Source of the DNA: Candidatus Bathyarchaeota archaeon | GTDB lineage: Archaea > Thermoproteota > Bathyarchaeia > TCS64 | Direction: 5' to 3' | Assembly (NCBI GenBank): GCA_014730055.1 | Contig: WJIV01000059.1 | Coordinates: 1 to 11,403 of the forward strand | Length of the DNA: 11,403 nt | Part shown: piece after piece, positions 6,207 to 11,403 of the stretch | Layout of the letters: the number at the start of each line of letters is the position of its first letter | Numbering within the stretch: position 1 is the first letter of the stretch | Program-made: the position numbers and the translations under genes | Notes under the pieces: model-generated | Database searches by the model: none | The model's input: the letters and a program-made list of their open reading frames with translations, nothing else | Told to the model about the DNA's origin: nothing

Positions 6207-7069
6207 AGAATTTCCTTGAGAGCCTCAGCAACCTTCCCCGGTAGGTCGCCAACGGACACTCCCGCGTCTCGTAGGGCTTTTATCTTACTCTCAGCAGTAC
6301 CACTTTCACCCTGTATTATGGCACCAGCATGCCCCATTCTCTTACCAGGTACAGCGGCTCTCCCAGCAACGTACGCGGATATTGGTTTTGTGAAGCCCTT
6401 TTCTTTGATGAAGCTAGCAGCCCTCTCCTCCGCATCGCCCCCAATCTCACCAATCATAGCCACGCCATCTGTCTCCGGATCATCCTCAAACCATTTCAAA
6501 AGTTCAATATAATCAAGACCTACGACAGGGTCCCCCCCGAGTCCAACACAGGTAGATTGACCGAGTCCGATCTTAGTTATGTGAGCTGCTATCTCATAGA
6601 ATAGGGTTCCACTGCGGCTGATAATCCCGATATTTCCCTTACTGAAGACCTGAGCGGGCATTATACCCATCTTGGATTCCCCTGCCTTGATGAGTCCCGG
6701 GGTATTTGGCCCAACTATAGTAATTCCTTTGAGCCTTGCATAAGCCATTATCTCTATGCTGTCTCGGATCGGAATTCCCTCTGTTATTACAACCACGGGA
6801 TCCATATCAGCATCTATGGCCTCAAGAGCAGCATCCAAAGCAAAGGGCGCAGGGACGAAAATTATACTTGAGTCAACACGATGGTTTTCCTTCGCCTCCT
6901 CTACTGTATCATACACAGGGATTCCTTCCACTTCCTCGCCTCCTCTTCCTGGCACTGTACCTGCGACTATCTTTGTTCCATAATCTTTCATCAAGCGGGT
7001 ATGGAACTCCCCCTGGCTTCCTGTTATTCCCTGAACAAGTACATGGGTATCTCTATCAATTAACTTCAT
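6203..7069 (-). CDS. sucD: Succinate-CoA ligase, alpha subunit
   Basis: This 288-residue subunit binds CoA and carries the catalytic histidine of succinyl-CoA synthetase, which interconverts succinyl-CoA and succinate while making ATP or GTP. The CoA-binding Rossmann motif GITGSQG is at residues 14-20, GPNTPG at 120-125, and the phosphohistidine is His 247 in KRMGHAGAII. Length is normal for the family. The ATG follows the sucC stop directly with no intervening base, and GGAG in the end of sucC lies 6 bases upstream, so the two are co-translated. The overlap with the Nudix gene is at the 3' end only. A malate-CoA ligase (mtkB type) would look similar, but no neighbouring gene points that way. 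Confidence 0.95.
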   Translation of the reverse strand: MKLIDRDTHVLVQGITGSQGEFHTRLMKDYGTKIVAGTVPGRGGEEVEGIPVYDTVEEAKENHRVDSSIIFVPAPFALDAALEAIDADMDPVVVITEGIPIRDSIEIMAYARLKGITIVGPNTPGLIKAGESKMGIMPAQVFSKGNIGIISRSGTLFYEIAAHITKIGLGQSTCVGLGGDPVVGLDYIELLKWFEDDPETDGVAMIGEIGGDAEERAASFIKEKGFTKPISAYVAGRAAVPGKRMGHAGAIIQGESGTAESKIKALRDAGVSVGDLPGKVAEALKEIL

Positions 7070-8212
7070 CTAGTTCTCCTCCACAATCTGAACAGCCTTC
7101 TCAGAAGCTGTCTCCATGGTATCCAGCATGTCTATACCGGCGTTCCTAAGTATCTCCCGTCCTTCTTCCTCCTTAGTTCCCATCATTCTAACCACAATGG
7201 GTTTCTCGACAGCTACCTCAGTTCTTGCATTAACCAAGCCTTCGGCGATGTGATCGCACCGCGTGATACCACCGAGTACATTGATCAAGAGAGCCTCGGT
7301 TCTCTCATCGCTCAAGATGAATTTAGCTGCCTCCTCAATGCGCTCAGGGGTTGCTCCGCCACCCAGATCAAGAAAGTTCGCGGCTTTACCACCCTTCAGC
7401 ATAACAGTATCAAGAGTAGCCATGGTTAATCCTGCTCCATTGCCTATAATACCGATGTTCCCATCCAGCTCAACATAGGTTAACCCCTTTTTTCTCGCAT
7501 CCAGCTCCCTCTCAGTGAGTTCTCCCTGGTAGCTCTCTAGCAGCTTCTCTTCGAGCTCCTTGTGACGGAAAAGCGCGTTATTGTCAACATTGAGACGAGC
7601 GTCCGCAGCCAAGAACCCGTCTTCGAGTTCTATTAGTGGGTTTATCTCGGTTAGCTCTGCGTCCATCTCACGGGCTAGAGTGTATAATTTTGTTACAAAG
7701 GACGCGAAGGCGCGCATCATCTTGCTACTGTAACCCAGTTCCTGCCCTATATGGTTAGCATGGAAACTACGCAGTCCCATTATGGGGTCTATCTGATGCC
7801 TGATGATCTTCTCGGGGGTCTTAGATGCCACCTCCTCTATCTCAACACCCCCCTCCTTTGAAGCAAGGACAACGTATCTATTATTGTTACGATCTACCGT
7901 AATGCCGAGGTATAGCTCATCCTTAATATCTAACTTCTCTTCAACATAGAGTTTCTCGACCTTGAGTCCCTTGATCTCCTTACCCAACAGTTCCGCAGCT
8001 ACCTCACCTGCCTCAAGGGGGTTTTCAGCGAACTTGATACCGCCAGCCTTACCACGACCACCGACCGGTAGCTGAGCCTTAATTACGACGGGTTTGCCTA
8101 GTTTCTTCGCCGCCTCAACTGCAGTGTCCGAGTCGGTCACCATAACCCCTTCTGGGGTCGGGATGCCATATTTCCGAAAGTACTCTTTGGCTTCATACTC
8201 AAGAAGCTTCAT
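7070..8212 (-). CDS. sucC: Succinate-CoA ligase, beta subunit
   Basis: This 380-residue subunit has an N-terminal ATP-grasp domain (about 1-235) and a C-terminal ligase domain. Visible motifs are the opening MKLLEYEAKEYFRKYGIPTP, the glycine-rich GGRGKAGG at 51-58, the metal-binding region ELTEINPL (186-193) with DARLNVDNNA (204-213), and the LDLGGGA segment at 281-287 at the subunit interface. It pairs with the adjacent sucD to form the heteromeric enzyme, the substrate-level phosphorylation step of the citric acid cycle or of amino acid and propionate breakdown. Whether it uses ATP or GTP cannot be decided by eye. The start at 8212 is preceded by GAGGA 8 bases upstream, and by a TATA-like element on the minus strand about 40 bases upstream. 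Confidence 0.95.
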   Translation of the reverse strand: MKLLEYEAKEYFRKYGIPTPEGVMVTDSDTAVEAAKKLGKPVVIKAQLPVGGRGKAGGIKFAENPLEAGEVAAELLGKEIKGLKVEKLYVEEKLDIKDELYLGITVDRNNNRYVVLASKEGGVEIEEVASKTPEKIIRHQIDPIMGLRSFHANHIGQELGYSSKMMRAFASFVTKLYTLAREMDAELTEINPLIELEDGFLAADARLNVDNNALFRHKELEEKLLESYQGELTERELDARKKGLTYVELDGNIGIIGNGAGLTMATLDTVMLKGGKAANFLDLGGGATPERIEEAAKFILSDERTEALLINVLGGITRCDHIAEGLVNARTEVAVEKPIVVRMMGTKEEEGREILRNAGIDMLDTMETASEKAVQIVEEN

Positions 8213-8250
8213 AATTGAATTCCTCTAACGACCCATGAATATGAGTATTC

Positions 8251-8260
8251 AGTTATATTG
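8251..8260 (-). promoter_or_regulatory. TATA-like box for the sucCD operon
   Basis: Read on the minus strand these bases are CAATATAACT, an archaeal-type TATA element. Transcription starting about 25 bases downstream would leave a leader of roughly 20 bases containing the GAGGA ribosome binding site of sucC. The geometry fits, but the motif is short and AT-rich sequence is common here. Confidence 0.45.
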
Positions 8261-8282
8261 GTTCTGGGAATCCTCATACCCT

Positions 8283-8290
8283 CTTATATC
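8283..8290 (+). promoter_or_regulatory. TATA-like box for the M20 hydrolase gene
   Basis: CTTATATC lies about 30-36 bases before the ATG at 8319. At the usual archaeal distance of about 25 bases to the start site, the message would have a leader of only a few bases, in keeping with the absence of a ribosome binding site before that ATG. This supports the ATG at 8319 over the upstream in-frame ATG at 8235. Confidence 0.45.
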
Positions 8291-8318
8291 CCATAAGCCC
8301 GGCTATCTATTGATAACC

Positions 8319-9617
8319 ATGGATAAAGCCAAACTTAAGAGAAAAGCGCTTGAGGAGATCGAACGAAGGAAAAAAGAGATTATCGCCTACGCAGAGGAAA
8401 TATGGAAAGAGCCCGAACTGGGATTCAAGGAATTTAATACAGCAAGACTCACAGAGCAAAAATACGAGGAAATGGACTGGAGATACGAGAATGAGATCGC
8501 AATAACAGGCAGTAAAGCATATCTCAAAGGAAAAAATTCAGGGCCAGCAGTTGGTATAGTTGGGGAACTCGACGCCCTTCATATTCCTGTTCACCCTGAG
8601 AGCCATCCAGTTACTGGGAACATCCATGCTTGTGGGCACCACAGCCAGATGGCAGCGATGCTGGGGGCAGGAATTGGACTGGATGTCATAAAGGATCACC
8701 TAGATGGAGAGGTTGTCATGGTAGCAGTTCCAGCAGAGGAGTACATAGAGATAGATTATAGGAACCGTCTCAGAGAGGAAGGAAAGCTTGAGTTCTTCGG
8801 TGGTAAACAGGAGTTCCTTAGGGTCGGAGCGATGAAGGATGTTGACATTTGCATCGGCAGTCATAGTGCCATGGATCAAGAGGAGCTCGTGGGTGTTGGG
8901 GGAAGCAATAATGGTTTCATTGGAAAACTTGTACGCTACATTGGGAAGGAGTCCCATGCTGGAGGAAGCCCTGAGAAGGGAGTCAACGCATTAAATGCGG
9001 CAATGCTTGGGCTGATGGGCATTCACGCGAACAGGGAGACATTCAGAGACGAGGACACAATCAGGGTTCACCCCATCATAACCAAGGGAGGAGAAATAGT
9101 GAACAACGTCCCTGCCGATGTGAAGATGGAAAGCTATGTCAGGGGAAAGAACGTGGAAGCCATAAAGGATGCCAACATTAAGGTGAATAATGCACTCAGA
9201 GCAGGGGCAATGGCTGTTGGAGCAGAAGTTGATATAGTAGACAGGCCTGGGTACATGCCCTACACTAGGGATCCCAATCTCGAGAAAGTTGTACTTGAAG
9301 CCTGTGAGGACCTGGTAGGTAAGGATCAGATTAAACACAGAGGCCATAGCACGGGGAGCACGGACATGGGAGACTTTAGCTGCGTAATGCCTACAACTAG
9401 CATAGGTATGTCTGGCACCGAGGGCCCTGGGCACAGCCGTGAATTCAAGATAATTGACCCAGTGAAGCAGTATATTGTGCCTTCCAAGGCGATCGCGATG
9501 ATAACGATCGATCTCCTATATGATAAATCCGAGAAAGCTAGGGAGACGATTAAAAACTTCAATCCAAGTATCCCAAGGGAGAACTACACCGAGTTCATGT
9601 TGAAGCTCGTTGAATAA
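8319..9617 (+). CDS. M20-family metal-dependent amidohydrolase/carboxypeptidase
   Basis: The 432-residue protein is a zinc-type peptidase M20 (M20D, amidohydrolase branch), which cleaves amide bonds of N-acyl amino acids, aminobenzoyl-glutamate or similar compounds. Metal and catalytic residues are visible: GELDAL at 83-88, HACGHH at 103-108 (Cys 105, His 107), the Glu pair 140-141 in PAEEY, the dimerization segment with SHAGGSPEKGVNA around 212-224, and a C-terminal GHSREF with His 372. The frame is open back to an ATG at 8235, which would add 28 residues rich in Trp, Tyr and Ser that do not resemble the family N-terminus. MDKAKLKRKALEEIERRKKE is a typical start, so I chose 8319. The gene stands alone between a divergent promoter region and a T-rich terminator. 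Substrate is unknown. Confidence 0.92.
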   Translation: MDKAKLKRKALEEIERRKKEIIAYAEEIWKEPELGFKEFNTARLTEQKYEEMDWRYENEIAITGSKAYLKGKNSGPAVGIVGELDALHIPVHPESHPVTGNIHACGHHSQMAAMLGAGIGLDVIKDHLDGEVVMVAVPAEEYIEIDYRNRLREEGKLEFFGGKQEFLRVGAMKDVDICIGSHSAMDQEELVGVGGSNNGFIGKLVRYIGKESHAGGSPEKGVNALNAAMLGLMGIHANRETFRDEDTIRVHPIITKGGEIVNNVPADVKMESYVRGKNVEAIKDANIKVNNALRAGAMAVGAEVDIVDRPGYMPYTRDPNLEKVVLEACEDLVGKDQIKHRGHSTGSTDMGDFSCVMPTTSIGMSGTEGPGHSREFKIIDPVKQYIVPSKAIAMITIDLLYDKSEKARETIKNFNPSIPRENYTEFMLKLVE

Positions 9618-9630
9618 TTGTAAAATCCAA

Positions 9631-9650
9631 TTTTTTTCGATCAATTTTTT
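9631..9650 (+). terminator. T-rich archaeal terminator after the M20 gene
   Basis: Two T tracts, seven bases at 9631-9637 and six at 9645-9650, follow the M20 stop by 13 bases and have no strong hairpin before them. Oligo-T tracts without a hairpin are the usual archaeal termination signal. Confidence 0.65.
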
Positions 9651-9670
9651 ATCAGTTCAAACTAAGATAT

Positions 9671-9680
9671 CTTTATATTA
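9671..9680 (+). promoter_or_regulatory. TATA box of the MFS transporter gene
   Basis: CTTTATATTA is a good match to the archaeal TATA box. A start site about 25 bases downstream, near 9700, gives a leader of about 30 bases that includes GAGGGA at 9711-9716. That purine run is 14 bases from the GTG at 9731, rather far for a ribosome binding site. The T-rich terminator just upstream supports an independent transcript. Confidence 0.6.
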
Positions 9681-9730
9681 ATCCACCCTCACTGCTCGTG
9701 AATTGACATAGAGGGAGAAATTCGCGCGCC

Positions 9731-10984
9731 GTGAATACTGTAAATAATTTACCCTCCTTCTTCAGGGAACTTCCAAAAGACCTCAAAATAATAATGGCCC
9801 GAAGTAGCATAGCAAACTTCGTCTTCAACCTTAACCCATACAATAGCATATACATAATAGCTCTGGGTGCCTCAGGTACTGAACTTGGATTACTTACATC
9901 CGTTAGCTTAGGTCTAGCGGCTATCTCCACTATTCTAACTGGATGGATATCCGATAGAGTGAATCGTAAACTAATGTTCCTGATAGGGGCATTCATAGGA
10001 CTACTAGTTCCTTTAACATACATCCTGGCCAAAAGCTATCTTTGGCTGATACCAGCCTTCTTCTTTGCGGGGATTTCAGATGGAATAATTCAACCGGCCT
10101 GGACAGCGATGTATGCCAACAGTGTGAAAAACAAACAGAGAGGAGCAATATATGGTATTACAAACTTATTCATTTTGACACCGGTACTCTTCGCTGGGCT
10201 AATTGGTGGAAGACTTGTCTCCATCAGTGGGGGTCTAACAATTCAGGGAATCCGACCCGTTTATCTCTTACAGTTCGCACTCCTCGTCATGGCTCTCCTT
10301 ATTGTTAGAATCAGACTCAGCGATAGAATACCAGCTCAGCCTAAAAAGCCCCTTAATGTAAAGACTATGTTACAGGATTATGGCAAGGTCGTGGGTAGAA
10401 AAGGAGTGCGGTCATGGGTCGGTATGAAGAGCCTTGGCAGCCTAAGTATAGGGCTCGCTGGTCCTTTCTGGATGCTTTATGCCGCACAGGTACATGGCGC
10501 CTCCGCAATGATAATAGCGTACATGGTAACACTGAGAAGCCTGACCCAGATAGTACTATCTCCCTTCAGTGGACAGCTTACTGATAGTATAGGGCGAAAA
10601 AAGATGATCATAGGGGGCAGGGTATTGATGTACACTTCAGCAGCTATCTTCCTTTTACTGGGTGAAAATATGTGGCTTCTCATGCTTGCGTGGGTCCTGA
10701 TGGGGATAAGTGACGCAACAGGTATAGCATGGCAGGCGCAGGAAGTCGAGTTGGTTAATTCACATCAGAGAGCTAGAATGACAGCCCTGAGCGTAGCGGC
10801 CTTCAATCTACTCGCCGTGCCTGCCAGCATACTTGGAGGTTGGCTCTGGGATAGTGTTGGTAAATACGCTCCCTTTCTCGTAATGGTGATTATTGATGGC
10901 CTGATAAGAATGCCTATAATATACAGGTACGTACCCGAGAGCAAATTACTTGCTCCTGAGATAGAAGAAGAGTCAGCAATATAG
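9731..10984 (+). CDS. Major facilitator superfamily transporter
   Basis: This 417-residue integral membrane protein has about twelve hydrophobic segments in two halves. The MFS signature loop between segments 2 and 3 is GWISDRVNRK at residues 71-80, and its second-half counterpart is GQLTDSIGRKK at 281-291. A charged stretch near 195-230 (SDRIPAQPKKP and following) is the central cytoplasmic loop. The family exports or imports small solutes, often drugs or metabolites, with a proton or ion gradient; the substrate cannot be read from sequence. I chose the GTG at 9731, giving a 25-residue cytoplasmic N-terminus. An ATG at 9794 would still leave the first membrane segment whole. It has its own TATA box. 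The Asp-Ala-Thr and Asp-Gly-Ile motifs after segments 4 and 10 (FAGISDGI, LMGISDAT) show the internal duplication clearly. Confidence 0.92.
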   Translation: MNTVNNLPSFFRELPKDLKIIMARSSIANFVFNLNPYNSIYIIALGASGTELGLLTSVSLGLAAISTILTGWISDRVNRKLMFLIGAFIGLLVPLTYILAKSYLWLIPAFFFAGISDGIIQPAWTAMYANSVKNKQRGAIYGITNLFILTPVLFAGLIGGRLVSISGGLTIQGIRPVYLLQFALLVMALLIVRIRLSDRIPAQPKKPLNVKTMLQDYGKVVGRKGVRSWVGMKSLGSLSIGLAGPFWMLYAAQVHGASAMIIAYMVTLRSLTQIVLSPFSGQLTDSIGRKKMIIGGRVLMYTSAAIFLLLGENMWLLMLAWVLMGISDATGIAWQAQEVELVNSHQRARMTALSVAAFNLLAVPASILGGWLWDSVGKYAPFLVMVIIDGLIRMPIIYRYVPESKLLAPEIEEESAI

Positions 10985-11023
10985 TAAAACGTCTTATCAT
11001 ACCGAACAATATTTACAATTATA

Positions 11024-11403
11024 ATGAAGTACATGGAAATAGCACCCGGAGAGGAAATACCCGTACTAGGTCTCGGCACATGGACAATGGGGGGACGACA
11101 GGTAGAGGACCATACCTGGGATGAGGAGAACATCCAAGCAATACGTGTAGCAATAGAACTCGGACTCACCCACATAGACACGGCAGAACACTACGGAGCA
11201 GGGCACGCGGAAGAACTAGTAGGTAAGGCAATAGAACCATATGACCGTGATGAACTATTCATAACAACCAAGGTATGGAGAACAAACCTGCACTACGACG
11301 ACGTAATCCAGTCAATGAAAGGCAGCCTGAAGAGACTAGGACTAGAATACGTCGACCTCTTCCTGCAGCACTGGCCGAATCCAAGGGTGCCACTTAATGA
11401 GAC
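11024..11403 (+). CDS. Aldo/keto reductase, N-terminal part (cut by window end)
   Basis: The frame is open from the ATG at 11024 to the window edge and gives 126 residues of a TIM-barrel aldo/keto reductase, which reduces carbonyl groups with NAD(P)H. The catalytic tetrad is complete: Asp 52 and Tyr 57 in HIDTAEHYG, Lys 83 in TTKVW and His 116 in QHWPN. The start VLGLGTW is typical. The gene begins 39 bases after the MFS stop. CTTATCAT at 10993-11000 is placed for a leaderless message, and no ribosome binding site is seen. Codon use is poor in T: I counted about 11 T-ending codons of 126, against about 23 of the first 87 in the MFS gene. The C-terminal cofactor-binding part is outside the window. 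Confidence 0.9.
   Translation, partial: MKYMEIAPGEEIPVLGLGTWTMGGRQVEDHTWDEENIQAIRVAIELGLTHIDTAEHYGAGHAEELVGKAIEPYDRDELFITTKVWRTNLHYDDVIQSMKGSLKRLGLEYVDLFLQHWPNPRVPLNE

Noticed and set aside
8235..8318. In-frame upstream ATG that would extend the M20 hydrolase by 28 residues
   Set aside because: The added residues do not resemble the family, contain many aromatic residues, and span the likely TATA boxes. The ATG at 8319 gives a typical N-terminus.
8991..9434. Minus-strand open frame of 147 codons opposite the M20 gene
   Set aside because: Antisense shadow of a conserved enzyme with no recognisable family features.
1..11403. CRISPR arrays, transposon ends, tRNA genes, attachment sites
   Set aside because: No spaced direct repeats, transposase-like frames, terminal inverted repeats or tRNA cloverleaf patterns were recognised on either strand.

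Overview
The window looks like a chromosomal segment of an anaerobic archaeon. The reasons are: TATA-like boxes placed for very short or absent leaders; Shine-Dalgarno motifs mainly on genes inside operons; a T-tract terminator after an isolated gene; and protein families typical of archaea (ferredoxin-domain MinD ATPases, small NifX/NafY-fold proteins, an Mrp/NBP35 ATPase). The lineage cannot be fixed from this sequence alone; an uncultured mesophilic group such as an Asgard lineage is possible but is a guess. There are no tRNA or rRNA genes, CRISPR arrays or insertion sequences, and no gap between genes reaches 300 bases.

Left region (1-3775): the 3' end of a gene with a coiled-coil tail is followed by a small NifX-fold protein, both on the plus strand. 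Converging on them is a tight minus-strand operon read from 3775 down to 445: Mrp/NBP35 ATPase, two NifX-fold proteins, and two tandem MinD-type ATPases each carrying a two-cluster ferredoxin insertion. This combination resembles the orange-protein (orp) clusters of anaerobic bacteria such as Desulfovibrio. It probably handles a metal or iron-sulfur cluster in an ATP-dependent way. No nitrogenase structural gene is present, so a role in nitrogen fixation is not supported.

Middle region (3842-8212): a ClC-family anion transporter with a C-terminal CBS pair (minus) stands divergent from a Nudix hydrolase resembling coenzyme A pyrophosphatases (plus). The Nudix gene overlaps the convergent sucD by 4 bases. 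sucC and sucD form a two-gene operon for succinate-CoA ligase, the substrate-level phosphorylation step linking succinyl-CoA and ATP or GTP.

Right region (8213-11403): a divergent promoter region separates sucC from an M20 peptidase/amidohydrolase. After a T-rich terminator comes a major facilitator transporter with its own TATA box, and then the first 126 codons of an aldo/keto reductase cut by the window end. This part reads as ordinary accessory metabolism. The aldo/keto reductase has codon use clearly poorer in T than the transporter beside it.
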